NCBI GenBank assembly: GCA_964551335.1
Contig: CAZKCO010000028.1
Location: 28,902 to 92,901 of the forward strand
Length of the DNA stretch: 64,000 nt
Origin: Tunicatimonas sp964551335
GTDB taxonomy: Bacteria > Bacteroidota > Bacteroidia > Cytophagales > Cyclobacteriaceae
Direction of reading: 5' to 3'
The position numbers were made by a program, and so were the translations under genes. This document shows, piece after piece, positions 35,544-44,613 of this stretch; position 1 is the stretch's first letter, and every line of letters starts with the position of its first letter. A model generated the notes under the pieces. That model saw only the letters and a program-made list of their open reading frames with translations. It did no database searches and was not told the origin of the DNA.

Positions 35544-36106
35544 AATTTCAGCAGGGCGTAGCCCTTCAGTTGGTACTCAGTCTGGATGGTAAGCGCCGAT
35601 ACGGAAACGGTAATATCGGGATGCAACGGCAGGGAGCCTGCCCCGGATTTATTCCGGGGGTAAAAATCTCGGGCTAGCAAGGACTGCCCACAAACGTAGA
35701 GCGACACTCCGGCTTTACTTAGGGCTCGAATCAGTTCATCGTTCGGGTTATCGCAGCCAAACTTTTCGTGGTACGCTTCATTAGACAGTACCGTAGGTGT
35801 AGCCAGCGAATGAATAACCGCCACTACGTCCAGCTTTTCTTTCGCTACTCCGCCTAAGCCGTGAAGATTCAGCATGCGAGCAATATTGTTCAGTGCCGGG
35901 TTTAGCTGACCTGGTTCCTCGGCACCCTGGGTTACATCAATCACAATCTGATAGGTTAGCGTAGTATCAGGGGTCTCCTGTACTTCGGGAATATCGTAAA
36001 TACCTCCGAACTTAGGTACAATGGGGTGCTGGGGAGGAAAGTCCTGGGCCTGAACTGTCATGCCTAAAAACACAACTCCCGCTATCGCCATAACAATACA
36101 TTTCAT
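35540..36106 (-). CDS. Exported DsrE/DsrF-like protein
   Basis: 188 residues with a signal peptide (MKCIVMAIAGVVFLGMTVQAQ). The rest resembles the DsrE/DsrF-like fold: IVIDVTQGAEEPGQLNPALNNIARMLNLHG with VVAVIHSLATPTVLSNEAY and an ELIRALSKAGVSLYVCGQSL segment. A cysteine lies in LYVCGQ at the position that carries the active cysteine in DsrE. The family is linked to sulfur transfer, but exported Bacteroidota members have no assigned function. Its stop overlaps that of the TlpA-like gene by four bases. Confidence 0.78.
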   Translation of the reverse strand: MKCIVMAIAGVVFLGMTVQAQDFPPQHPIVPKFGGIYDIPEVQETPDTTLTYQIVIDVTQGAEEPGQLNPALNNIARMLNLHGLGGVAKEKLDVVAVIHSLATPTVLSNEAYHEKFGCDNPNDELIRALSKAGVSLYVCGQSLLARDFYPRNKSGAGSLPLHPDITVSVSALTIQTEYQLKGYALLKF

Positions 36107-36331
36107 AGCAATAAAAGAATAAGATTCGGCGGCAAGTAAACCTATTAATTCAGATAAGTCAAATGCTCGATCTTTTGGGCATCCATACCATTTAAGGATA
36201 CTTTATTTTCGAGTAATCCAACCTGGGCATTTTATTCGGCAAGGTTTGAGCCGAAGTTGAAGAATCCGATTTGCTATAAACAGTCTTGCCTCTTTTTATT
36301 ATCTTTTCCCAGGTAATACTGTCAGTATTAT

Positions 36332-38317
36332 TCAGACTTTTATTGCTGAAGGTTTATCTACCTGGATAAGACGTACCTTCTCCTTGATAGAGGCATATTG
36401 AGCTAGAGGCAGGGTAAAAGTGAAAGTACTTCCTTTTCCTTTTTCACTCTCTACCCACAGGTGCCCTTTATTTTTCTTAACCAGCTCCTGGCAAAGTATC
36501 AACCCAAAGCCGCTTCCCTGCTCGTTAGCCGTTCCGGTGCCGGTGGTTTTCTTGTCCAAGGAGAATAATTTGGCCACCACCTCTGGATCAATGCCGGTAC
36601 CCTGGTCGGTAACGCTCACCATTACTTCCCCGTTGCGAACTTCAGTCTCAACCTCGACGGTAGTATGAGCGTGCGAAAACTTAATACTATTAGCCAGTAA
36701 ATTTCTGAGTACCGTATGCACCGCATTGCGATCAGCCCAGGCCTCAATCTCTCGGTCGGCCTTGTTTAGTATAGTAATTTTCTTTTCAGTAGCCGTTGGC
36801 TCGTATAACTGGACAATGTTTTGCGCCAGCGCGTGGATAGAAAAGCACTCAGGATTAATAGTCTGCTGCTGCAATTGTGAAAGCGACCAGGTCAGTAAAT
36901 TTTCTAATAGTTGATGAAGATTACCTAATGAATCGCCAATGCGAGCACTCATCTCCTTCACTTCCTGGAGGCTCATGCCATCAACTTGCTGACTTAACAA
37001 GAAAACAAACCCTTTCAGGGTATTGAGTGGCCCTTTGATATCGTGCGAAATAATAGAGAACAGACGATCTTTAGTATGGTTAAGCTCTTTTAGTGACTGC
37101 TGTTGCTGCTGAATCTCGAGGTTCTGGGTTCGCAATAGTTTCTTCTGCCGTCGGTTGATCCGGTTGGCGTAGATAAAGAATCCTAATAAAAGAGAAAGCA
37201 ACAAAATTCCAGCCATCAGACTGTACTTGATAATTTCCTGCTGCTCGATATGAGCCTCTTGTAATTGCTGATCCTTTTTAAGCATCGCAATCTCACTGGC
37301 CTGCATTTCATTATCAAATCTGGTCTTCAGTTCAGCTAAACGGTCGGCCTGATTTTTATTATACAGGCTATCTTTCACTGCAGTGAGAATCTGTAGATAC
37401 CGGAAGGCGGCAGGATAGTCCTGAAGTTTTTCGGCAATATCAACTAGTGTTTCACTAGTACTTTTGACCAAAGGCTTAGAGTTAATTTGTTGAGCAATGG
37501 ATAGCCCTTCAGTGGCAAAGGTCTTAGCCATATGTAATTTATCCTGCTGAAAATAAAATCCAGCTATTGCATTCAAGTTACCCGCTAAGCCTTGTTTATC
37601 ATTCGTGTTTCGGAACAATACATTTGCTTGCTCATAATAGTCTAAAGCCTCTTTCATCTGGCCCATTTTCTGGGCGATATTCCCTAGATTGTGATAGGAA
37701 CGGGAAATATCAACAGTATCCTTTCGGGATTTCTTGATTTGTAGGGAACGAAGCAGATAATCTTGGGCAAGCGTAATTCGTCCGGCTGACTCGTGTATAA
37801 TGCCAATATTGTTAAGTGCCTGCGACTCGCCCTTAGTGTCGCCAATGCGTCGGAAAATTCTTAGAGTTTCTTCAAAATACTCCAAGGCTTTATCATCATT
37901 GCCCGACATGGCATACACAATGCTAATATCATTAAGGGCATTCGCAATTTGCGAACTGTCTGGGATGGTTCGATAGATAGATAACGAAGAAGTTATATCC
38001 TCGAGGGCCTCATCATAATTTCCTAGTTCCCGTTTCAAACGGCCCTGGGTGAGCAACCCATCGCCAATACCCCGCTCATCCTGCAGCGTCTCGGCCAGCG
38101 ACAAAGAAGTTTGAATATACTGCATAGCCGTAACTGGCTCCGAATATTGGTACTTTAGTGCCAACCGAAAAAGTGTTCTTACTCGGGTCGTATCCTGAGC
38201 CTGGACTAGTACTCGCTTTAGGCTATCGATTTCGATAGCTGACTGCGCTTTCCCTGGTAAGCCCAACCCTACGGATAATTGAAATCCCAGAATCAAATAG
38301 GATAAGTAACGCCTCAT
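36332..38317 (-). CDS. TPR-containing sensor histidine kinase
   Basis: 661 residues from the ATG at 38317, which begins a signal peptide (MRRYLSYLILGFQLSVGL); an upstream in-frame ATG at 38356 adds 13 residues. Some seven tetratricopeptide repeats fill residues 50-340 and should lie in the periplasm. One membrane helix follows (YSLMAGILLLSLLLGFFIYA). After a coiled coil (RRQKKLLRTQNLEIQQQQQSL) come the kinase parts: H-box SHDIKGPLNTL, N-box LLANSIKFSHAH, G1 VTDQGTGIDPE and G2 GSGFGLILCQELV. This is the common Bacteroidota TPR kinase. No response regulator is adjacent, so its partner is unknown. Confidence 0.9.
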   Translation of the reverse strand: MRRYLSYLILGFQLSVGLGLPGKAQSAIEIDSLKRVLVQAQDTTRVRTLFRLALKYQYSEPVTAMQYIQTSLSLAETLQDERGIGDGLLTQGRLKRELGNYDEALEDITSSLSIYRTIPDSSQIANALNDISIVYAMSGNDDKALEYFEETLRIFRRIGDTKGESQALNNIGIIHESAGRITLAQDYLLRSLQIKKSRKDTVDISRSYHNLGNIAQKMGQMKEALDYYEQANVLFRNTNDKQGLAGNLNAIAGFYFQQDKLHMAKTFATEGLSIAQQINSKPLVKSTSETLVDIAEKLQDYPAAFRYLQILTAVKDSLYNKNQADRLAELKTRFDNEMQASEIAMLKKDQQLQEAHIEQQEIIKYSLMAGILLLSLLLGFFIYANRINRRQKKLLRTQNLEIQQQQQSLKELNHTKDRLFSIISHDIKGPLNTLKGFVFLLSQQVDGMSLQEVKEMSARIGDSLGNLHQLLENLLTWSLSQLQQQTINPECFSIHALAQNIVQLYEPTATEKKITILNKADREIEAWADRNAVHTVLRNLLANSIKFSHAHTTVEVETEVRNGEVMVSVTDQGTGIDPEVVAKLFSLDKKTTGTGTANEQGSGFGLILCQELVKKNKGHLWVESEKGKGSTFTFTLPLAQYASIKEKVRLIQVDKPSAIKV

Positions 38318-38659
38318 ATTCACCAATCTTGGTACTATTCTTAAGTATGTAATCAACGAAGTCTTACTGATATACAGTATACCAATACCCGAGTAATAAT
38401 TATGCTAAATCTCTCAGTTTGTTACAATTGCGTTTTAAAAAATCACGCAATATTCTATTATTTTCGGAATATCCTCATTAGTTCTTATCAGTTGATCTTT
38501 CTACCGGATGCCTATCGCATTTCCTGATATAACCCTAGCGGTAATTTGGCAGCTAAATTATCCACAGATTTCGAAAAACCTTAATTTCTTACAAAAAATA
38601 TGTGGGTAAATTAAGCAGTTTGATGCGAAGTGTTCAGGGGGTGTACTTCTACTAACAGG
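38318..38659. other. Intergenic gap with no gene seen
   Basis: 342 AT-rich bases between the start of the histidine kinase gene and the stop of the permease gene. No RNA gene and no strong hairpin could be seen by eye; the sequence is a candidate for the kinase promoter and the permease terminator. Confidence 0.4.
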
Positions 38660-41302
38660 CTATTCGTACTTTAATGTCTCGGCAGGGTTGGTAGCAGCAG
38701 CCCGTAAGGTTTGAGAAGCTACCGTAGCTCCGGCTAGCAGCAGTAAAATAGAGATACTCAGCAAAACAGAGCTTACGCTAACATCAGCCCGGTAATTCTG
38801 AATGAACGGCATCAACTGGTTGAATAGTGCGTAGGTGACCGGTACGGCAATACCTACGGCAATAGTAATCATCTTGAGGTAATCTGTAGAGAGCAAAAGG
38901 AGTATCCGACCGGAGGAAGCGCCGTGCACTTTTCGTATTCCTACTTCTTTGGTTCGGTTCTCCACGGTCAGCACTACCATGCCTAGTAGCCCTAAACAAG
39001 AGATTGAAATGGCTAATAGCCCCAAGAAGCCGACCATCTTCACGAATGGCCAGTACCAGTCGTAGGCTTCTTCAATAGTATCTGACAAAAACTCAGCTGA
39101 TAACTTACGATCGCTCAACTGGCTCCACGCTTCCCGCATCGCCTGCATAGTGGCGAACAGATCAGCCGTATGTACTTCTACGTTGGCGTAGCGAAACTGC
39201 TCGGGCTGGTAGCGGAAAAAGAACGGCTGGATGGAATCGGTTAAGGTGGCGTAGTTGAAGTTTTCGGTAACACCGATAATGCGTACTTCTTCTCCGTCGC
39301 TCAGTTTTAGCGCCTGCTGTAGAGCATTCGCTCGATCTCCGTTCAGTAGTTTTTCTACCAACTTATCGTTAACAATAACCATAGACTCGTCGTGGGTAGC
39401 CGACTCGGGAAACGATTCGCCCACCAGCAAATCAATACCGTGAAGCGATAGATACGACTGATCCACAAACTGTTGAAACACCTCGCAGGAATCTTGTGCG
39501 GCTTCATCAATTACCCAGGTTCTACCCGCTCGGCTCGCCCCAATTATTTGAGAAGAGTAAGCCACCTGTTCTATTTCTGGTATTTTCATCAATTCGGTTT
39601 CAAGCAATTGATAGTCAACCCCCTGCAGGTCAATATTCAAAATATTGTCCTGACTAAACCCCATTTCGTAATTGAGTGTATATCGGTACTGATTAATGAA
39701 AAACACTACGATCATGATAAACCCCAGTGATAGGGCGAACTGACCTATCAACAACACTTTTCTTACCGGAAACTTACTCGAACCGGAGGTGAATACATGT
39801 TGCTTAAGCGCCGTTAGTGGTTTTATCTTGGCGAAGTGCCAGGCGGGAAACAGCCCGATGGCCAGCCCGGCCACCAGTACAAAAGCCAGAAAGAATAATA
39901 CGGTAGTAGGGGTAAGTTGTAACGTTAGTCCTTGAGCCGAGCCTGGCGCCAATATACCAATAAACTCATCGCGAATATAGGTAAAGAGCAAATACGCCCC
40001 AACAAACGACAGTAAAGTGACCAATATTGCCTCAACCACAAACTGATAGAAAATCTGCGACTTGCGACTACCAATTGCCTTACGAATGCCAATCTCCCGG
40101 GCGCGGCTGAGCGAGCGGGCAATGGAAATATTAGCGTAGTTGAAGCAGGCCGGTAGTAGAATCAGTAAAGAAAGCGCTAGGAAGACCAGCATGGGATAAA
40201 GCTCCCACACCGGACCGGGGGCATTATAAATTAGTCCGCTAAAGTTAAAATTGCGCATCGCCTGTAGTTGATAGGTTACCGTTGCATCCGGATAGATAGC
40301 CTGCTTCTCTTCGCTAATACGCTGCAGTCCGCTGCCTAAACTTGCCAAAGAGACCTCTTGACTTATTTTCAAGTACGTATACCGGTTTCGAAATTGATCC
40401 CAACGATCAACTCTCTGCTCGAGTACTCCCTGATTTTCCAATAGTGGTACCTTAGTGTATGAGCCAATAAGGTCGAAGTGCAAGTGTGATTTCTTAGGAT
40501 GATCCTTCAGGATACCACTGATAATAAAATCACCCATTGATCCAATAGATACGGTCTGGCCCATTGGATTATCATCAGAAAACAGTTTTTTAGCCTCTGA
40601 TGCGGTGATCAGCAGACTATTGGGATGGGCCAGTGCCGTTTCGGGATCACCCTCCAGCAACTCGAAACTAAAGGTTTGAAAAAAAGAGGGATCAGTGAAG
40701 AAGCCTGACATTGGGATGAACTTGCTTTGATAATTCACTTCCCCGCTGAGGCGGGCGTCCAGCCGAACAACCGCATCCACTTCCGGATAGTCTTTCAGAA
40801 TATCGGCCAGCGGGGCAGGTGATGAGGCATAATCGATTACTCGAGCTGGGTCAGCCACGCGGGTATTAACCCGATAGATTTGATCGTGCTGCGTGTGGAA
40901 GTTGTCGTACTCGTAGACATCGGCTACCACCGCAATAAGCAGCAGGCTGATGGACATGCCGATGGCTAATCCCAGCACATTGACAATAGTGAAAAACTTT
41001 TGTTTGGCCAGGCTACGGTAGGCCACTATAAAATAATTTTTTAGCATCGTAATATGATTTGAAGGGTTGGCGTAAGGGTGCCAGGCGGCATCCTTCTTTC
41101 GTTTCTTAAGGGCGTAGGAAAAAATCAAGCTCATCACCTCCCGGTAGTAATATCCCTTAGCGTAAGCGGCTGATCGCTCCTGGCAATGAGCATAATACTC
41201 TTCTTCCAGATCTCCCAGTAGATCTTCGATAAGGTCTGGGGAGCAGAAGCGGGCCAGTAGCCAGTTGGCTAACTTGGGGGGCTGATGTTTAGGATTATTC
41301 AT
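38660..41302 (-). CDS. Large MacB/FtsX-like ABC transporter permease with N-terminal prefix domain
   Basis: 880 residues from the ATG at 41302, which overlaps the padR stop by four bases (ATGA). The first 90 residues are a hydrophilic prefix (LLARFCSPDLIEDLLGDLEEEYYAHC) seen in a Bacteroidota family of permeases linked to PadR genes. The rest holds two MacB-like parts: a membrane helix near residue 105, a large periplasmic domain, an FtsX core (ARSLSRAREIGIRKAIGSRKSQI), and a second copy ending with RTKEVGIRKVHGASSGRILLLLS. No ATPase gene is adjacent. It presumably acts with a separate ATP-binding protein in efflux or signalling; this is inferred. Confidence 0.85.
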   Translation of the reverse strand: MNNPKHQPPKLANWLLARFCSPDLIEDLLGDLEEEYYAHCQERSAAYAKGYYYREVMSLIFSYALKKRKKDAAWHPYANPSNHITMLKNYFIVAYRSLAKQKFFTIVNVLGLAIGMSISLLLIAVVADVYEYDNFHTQHDQIYRVNTRVADPARVIDYASSPAPLADILKDYPEVDAVVRLDARLSGEVNYQSKFIPMSGFFTDPSFFQTFSFELLEGDPETALAHPNSLLITASEAKKLFSDDNPMGQTVSIGSMGDFIISGILKDHPKKSHLHFDLIGSYTKVPLLENQGVLEQRVDRWDQFRNRYTYLKISQEVSLASLGSGLQRISEEKQAIYPDATVTYQLQAMRNFNFSGLIYNAPGPVWELYPMLVFLALSLLILLPACFNYANISIARSLSRAREIGIRKAIGSRKSQIFYQFVVEAILVTLLSFVGAYLLFTYIRDEFIGILAPGSAQGLTLQLTPTTVLFFLAFVLVAGLAIGLFPAWHFAKIKPLTALKQHVFTSGSSKFPVRKVLLIGQFALSLGFIMIVVFFINQYRYTLNYEMGFSQDNILNIDLQGVDYQLLETELMKIPEIEQVAYSSQIIGASRAGRTWVIDEAAQDSCEVFQQFVDQSYLSLHGIDLLVGESFPESATHDESMVIVNDKLVEKLLNGDRANALQQALKLSDGEEVRIIGVTENFNYATLTDSIQPFFFRYQPEQFRYANVEVHTADLFATMQAMREAWSQLSDRKLSAEFLSDTIEEAYDWYWPFVKMVGFLGLLAISISCLGLLGMVVLTVENRTKEVGIRKVHGASSGRILLLLSTDYLKMITIAVGIAVPVTYALFNQLMPFIQNYRADVSVSSVLLSISILLLLAGATVASQTLRAAATNPAETLKYE

Positions 41303-41628
41303 TTGGAAAAGCCAAGCTTCATTTGGGCCGACTGCCACAATTCATCCCGAAGCGACTTCATGGCGGCCAAGGCTTCTACTGCGGACGGAGTTAATTCAAA
41401 GTATCGCTTTCGCCTCCCGCCCCGCTCAGTGGTAGCCCCTCCCAGGTAGGAGGTCAGAAAGCCCTTATCCTGCAAACGGGAAATGGTAGCGTGCAAAGCC
41501 CCGATACTGATGCGGCGGTTCGCCCGGTTTTCTAATTCTTTTTTAATGGCTACTCCGTAGGCGTCCGGCCCTAAGGTGGCAATGGTTAGTAAAACCAATT
41601 CTTCGAATTCGCCGAGGTATCCTTTCAT
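41299..41628 (-). CDS. PadR family transcriptional regulator
   Basis: 109 residues. The winged-helix PadR pattern is clear: LGEFEELVLLTIATLGPDAYGVAIKKELE, ISIGALHATISRLQDKGFL and the wing with GRRKRYFELTPSAVEALAAM (quoted in part). It is short, lacking the large C-terminal dimer domain of PadR itself, so it is of the small PadR-s2 type. It is translationally coupled to the permease by the four-base overlap, and it probably controls that operon in response to a ligand or membrane stress; the effector is unknown. Confidence 0.9.
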   Translation of the reverse strand: MKGYLGEFEELVLLTIATLGPDAYGVAIKKELENRANRRISIGALHATISRLQDKGFLTSYLGGATTERGGRRKRYFELTPSAVEALAAMKSLRDELWQSAQMKLGFSK

Positions 41629-41756
41629 AAGGAAATAGGTTATAAAGCAAATTTATGATTAATTTCTATTTTTAAGAACAAATAGATAAAAAGAAGTTGA
41701 ACACCTGAAAATTTGATGTTCAGGTAAGTGTAACGGCGACAACTCATGTTCTAAAC

Positions 41757-41803
41757 GAAAAAACCTTTCCAAGGAAGGGTAGCTTCCGGAAAGGTTTTTT
41801 TAC
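41757..41803. terminator. Bidirectional terminator for the small TPR gene
   Basis: Stem AAACCTTTCC (41761-41770) with GGAAAGGTTT (41788-41797) and a 17-base loop, flanked by A-runs and T-runs on the two sides. Going along the minus strand it is followed by TTTTTTCGTTTAG, so it should end transcription of the gene at 41821-42237. Confidence 0.75.
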
Positions 41804-41820
41804 TGCTTACTTACTTATTA

Positions 41821-42237
41821 CTAACCTAATTGCCGTACTAGAGACAAAATCTTTTCTTGAGTGTCAGCGTCCATATACGAAGGGTCTTCCATTTTTCCTA
41901 CCCGAATGCTTTTGCTGTAGTATTCCAAAGCTTTCTCAGGAAGCTTGTTGTGTACGTAGTAGTCACCCTTTACTTTCAAGTTAAAAGCCGACTCGTGAAT
42001 TGCCAACGACTTATTAAGCCACTCGGCAGCTTCTTTCATGTTAACCCCTTTGGCAATGCACTTTTGAGCTGCTTTGGCTAATGTGAACCAATCGTCAGGA
42101 GAGGCATTCTCTACCGCTTCGCGAGCACGCTGCGTAGTTTTGTCGGTATTATTATTGGCAAATGCTCCCACAGAAATAGTTAATAAAAATGCGGCAGCTA
42201 CAAAAGATTTAAAAATAATGTTAACTGAATTTTTCAT
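41821..42237 (-). CDS. Small exported TPR-like protein
   Basis: 138 residues with a signal peptide (MKNSVNIIFKSFVAAAFLLTI through AFA). The mature part is helical and fits about two tetratricopeptide-like repeats (PDDWFTLAKAAQKCIAKGV, then EAAEWLNKSLAIHESAFNL and KALEYYSKSIRVGKM). I do not know a specific family. A promoter-like box TACGTTTG on the minus strand at 42287-42294 and a strong terminator downstream mark it as a single-gene transcript. Confidence 0.7.
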   Translation of the reverse strand: MKNSVNIIFKSFVAAAFLLTISVGAFANNNTDKTTQRAREAVENASPDDWFTLAKAAQKCIAKGVNMKEAAEWLNKSLAIHESAFNLKVKGDYYVHNKLPEKALEYYSKSIRVGKMEDPSYMDADTQEKILSLVRQLG

Positions 42238-42560
42238 GATGTTTTTCTTTTGGAATTAAGTGAATGTTGTTCGCTATGGGTATGTCCAAACGTATGCCGA
42301 AAATTTAACTAACTGAATTTCAGCGATTTAACAAAATACTCACTTTCGTCTACTGTCCGCAAATAACACACTAGTGTTCTGTACCGTACACTTTGCTTAC
42401 TCTTTCATTATTAGTGACACCCATTGCCCCGTTCGGGTTGCCTCAATTCGCGCAATTATCATATAAAATACTAACTTTGTTTTTTCCCAGCAATTCTTAT
42501 TTTGGAAAAAACGGTTGAGAATAGATTTTTTAGTTATGGCTTTTTAAGCCGGGAGGTACT
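42238..42560. other. Divergent intergenic region with promoter boxes
   Basis: 323 bases. TACGTTTG on the minus strand at 42287-42294 suits the TPR-like gene. TAACTTTG on plus at 42472-42479 suits the phosphatase gene. Near 42525-42555 a small GGCTT/AAGCC hairpin and a GGGAGG ribosome-site-like stretch precede the plus-strand start, an unusual sight in this group. Otherwise AT-rich. Confidence 0.5.
42472..42479 (+). promoter_or_regulatory. Promoter -7 box of the SpoIIE-type phosphatase gene
   Basis: TAACTTTG fits TAnnTTTG exactly. No TTG is present at the -33 distance (the nearest is 31 bases away), so the match rests on the -7 box alone. The leader would be about 75 bases. Confidence 0.4.
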
Positions 42561-43829
42561 ATGGAAGTAAACGAAGCATCCCAAAATCAATTTGAGCTCA
42601 AAGAACTGGAGCTGAACTCGCTGCTGGAAGTAACTCAGGCCATCAACAATAATCTGCCTGAGGTTTCACTATATAAGATTTATAACTTTACCCTGCGGGC
42701 CAACCTCAATATTAAGAAGTTAGCTTTGTACGTTCTACAGGAACAGGAAGGCCAGCCCGACCGCTGGGAGTGCAAAACCAACTTCGGTACTCAGACTGAT
42801 TTTAGTAAGGTAATGCTCCACGAGCACTTTCTTCCGATTCAGGAAATCACCTATGTGCAAGATCTGCCCGAACCTGGCCCATTCGCCGCTTTTGATATTC
42901 TGATTCCGGTATCGCATAAAGAACGAGTACTATCTCTAGTCTTTGCCAGCGGCCTAAAAAAGGACATTGACGCTACTTCCACCCAAACGGGTACCACCTT
43001 TATTCAGGCGCTAAGCAATATTATCATCGTAGCGATTGAGAATAAAAAACTGGCTCGCCGTCAGTTGGCGCAGGAAGCCATCCGTAAGGAAATGGAAATT
43101 GCCCAACAGGTACAGCAGTTTCTCTTCCCTAAAGACCTCCCCCGACAACCGGGGCTTTCGGTAGAGGCCAGTTACGTACCGCACTATTCGGTAGGGGGCG
43201 ATTACTACGATTTTCTTCCGCTTACCTCCAATCATTTTCTGGTGTGCATTGCCGATGTTTCGGGTAAAGGCATACCGGCGGCCTTATTAATGTCTAATTT
43301 CCAGGCGGCGCTGCGTACCATTGCCCGGCAAACCATGAACCTGAAGGAGATTATTCCGGAACTGAACTACCAGGTAATGCAGAGCGCAAACGGGGAGAAT
43401 TTCATTACTTTTTTCGTAGCCATCTACGACCAGGAATCTCATACCCTGTGGTACGTAAATGCCGGCCACATTCCTCCTTTACTGGTTCTGAAGGATGGGG
43501 TTAAACAGTTAGACCAAGGAACCGTTATGCTGGGTAGTTTTCAGCCACTGCCCTTTCTCCGTCAGGGAGTCATTCACAATGTTAAAGATTTTCTTCTTTT
43601 CGCCTATACCGATGGGCTGACCGAAACGTTTAATCGGGAGGAGGAAGAGTTTGGTATTGAACGGTTGGAAGCCTTGCTAGCACCTGAGCTAGATACTGAA
43701 CTGCCCACTTTACATCAGCGGGTATTCGACGCTCTGACTGAATTTAACGGCGGGCAAGTTTATGATGATGATATCACCTTTCTTTCGGTACGTCTGAACA
43801 CTGCAAAATCAATAGCCTCGAGCCGGTAA
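42561..43829 (+). CDS. GAF-like and SpoIIE/PP2C-type serine phosphatase
   Basis: 422 residues. The N-terminal 170 residues look like a GAF-type sensory domain (NSLLEVTQAINNNLPEVSLY, then ALYVLQEQEGQ). A coiled linker (RRQLAQEAIRKEMEIAQQVQQFLFP, quoted in part) leads into the SpoIIE/RsbU phosphatase domain with metal-binding motifs GGDYYDFLPL, IADVSGKGIPAALLMS and YVNAGHIPPLL. It would remove phosphate from an anti-anti-sigma type protein or other target. No antagonist is adjacent. A GGGAGG stretch 7-12 bases before the ATG is a good ribosome site. Confidence 0.88.
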   Translation: MEVNEASQNQFELKELELNSLLEVTQAINNNLPEVSLYKIYNFTLRANLNIKKLALYVLQEQEGQPDRWECKTNFGTQTDFSKVMLHEHFLPIQEITYVQDLPEPGPFAAFDILIPVSHKERVLSLVFASGLKKDIDATSTQTGTTFIQALSNIIIVAIENKKLARRQLAQEAIRKEMEIAQQVQQFLFPKDLPRQPGLSVEASYVPHYSVGGDYYDFLPLTSNHFLVCIADVSGKGIPAALLMSNFQAALRTIARQTMNLKEIIPELNYQVMQSANGENFITFFVAIYDQESHTLWYVNAGHIPPLLVLKDGVKQLDQGTVMLGSFQPLPFLRQGVIHNVKDFLLFAYTDGLTETFNREEEEFGIERLEALLAPELDTELPTLHQRVFDALTEFNGGQVYDDDITFLSVRLNTAKSIASSR

Positions 43830-43831
43830 GC

Positions 43832-44470
43832 ATGAATTTCTTTAAAACCCCACTGGTACTGAAACGATTGTACCCCAGTCTTACTTGGGATAAACACACC
43901 CAAGCCAGTGAGTCGTCAGAGAAAAAAATTTACCTTACCTTCGACGACGGCCCTATTCCGGACCTTACTTCCTGGACACTGGCTACGTTAAAAAGCTACG
44001 GAGCCAAGGCAACCTTTTTTTGCGTAGGCGAGAATATCAGCCAGCATCCTGAATTATACCAGCAACTTACCGAGGAAGGCCATCGAATCGGCAACCATAC
44101 GTACCACCACCTGGATGGCTGGAAAACCGACAACTTCCACTACCTTCGGAATATACTTCAGTGTGAGCAACTCATGAACCTTTGTCCCAGTCAGAAAAAA
44201 CTGTTTCGCCCACCCTACGGAAAAATTAAGTTGAAGCAAATTCAGCAATTATCTTCTCGCTATGACATTATCATGTGGGATATTCTATCCGGCGACTTCG
44301 ATCCTGATTTTAACCACGAGGTATGTTTAGAAAGATGTCAGCGACATACTCAACCAGGAACTATTATCATTTTTCACGACAACTACAAAGCTCAGAAGAA
44401 CCTCACTTATGTGCTCCCTCGCTACCTCGAGCATTTCAGCGAACAAGGGTTTACCTTTGCTACTTTATGA
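43832..44470 (+). CDS. Polysaccharide deacetylase (NodB-like)
   Basis: 212 residues. The NodB catalytic motifs are present: YLTFDDGP with the catalytic and metal aspartates (TFDDGP), HTYHH in IGNHTYHHLDG for the zinc site, RPPYGK and WDILSGDFDPD. The enzyme removes N-acetyl groups from chitooligosaccharide or peptidoglycan glycans. A clean signal peptide is not evident, so export is unsure. It begins two bases after the phosphatase stop, so the two genes are cotranscribed; the link is not explained by a known pathway. Confidence 0.88.
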   Translation: MNFFKTPLVLKRLYPSLTWDKHTQASESSEKKIYLTFDDGPIPDLTSWTLATLKSYGAKATFFCVGENISQHPELYQQLTEEGHRIGNHTYHHLDGWKTDNFHYLRNILQCEQLMNLCPSQKKLFRPPYGKIKLKQIQQLSSRYDIIMWDILSGDFDPDFNHEVCLERCQRHTQPGTIIIFHDNYKAQKNLTYVLPRYLEHFSEQGFTFATL

Positions 44471-44551
44471 GCTATGATGTTATAGTGTTTTAGTGTGTTC
44501 TGGTGCTCATGTAGTTGCTGCACAGTGTCTACAGAAATCAGACAAAGTGAC

Positions 44552-44599
44552 CTGAATACCTGAATACCTGAATACCTGAATACCTGAATACCTGAATAC
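44552..44599. repeat. Eight-base tandem repeat, six perfect copies, upstream of tatD
   Basis: CTGAATAC is repeated six times without a break. It ends 14 bases before the tatD start, so it would be in the leader or overlap the promoter. Eight is not a multiple of three, but the repeat is outside coding sequence; copy number change would alter spacing, a pattern known for phase variation of promoters. Confidence 0.85.
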
Positions 44600-44613
44600 A
44601 AAGAAATTTACTT

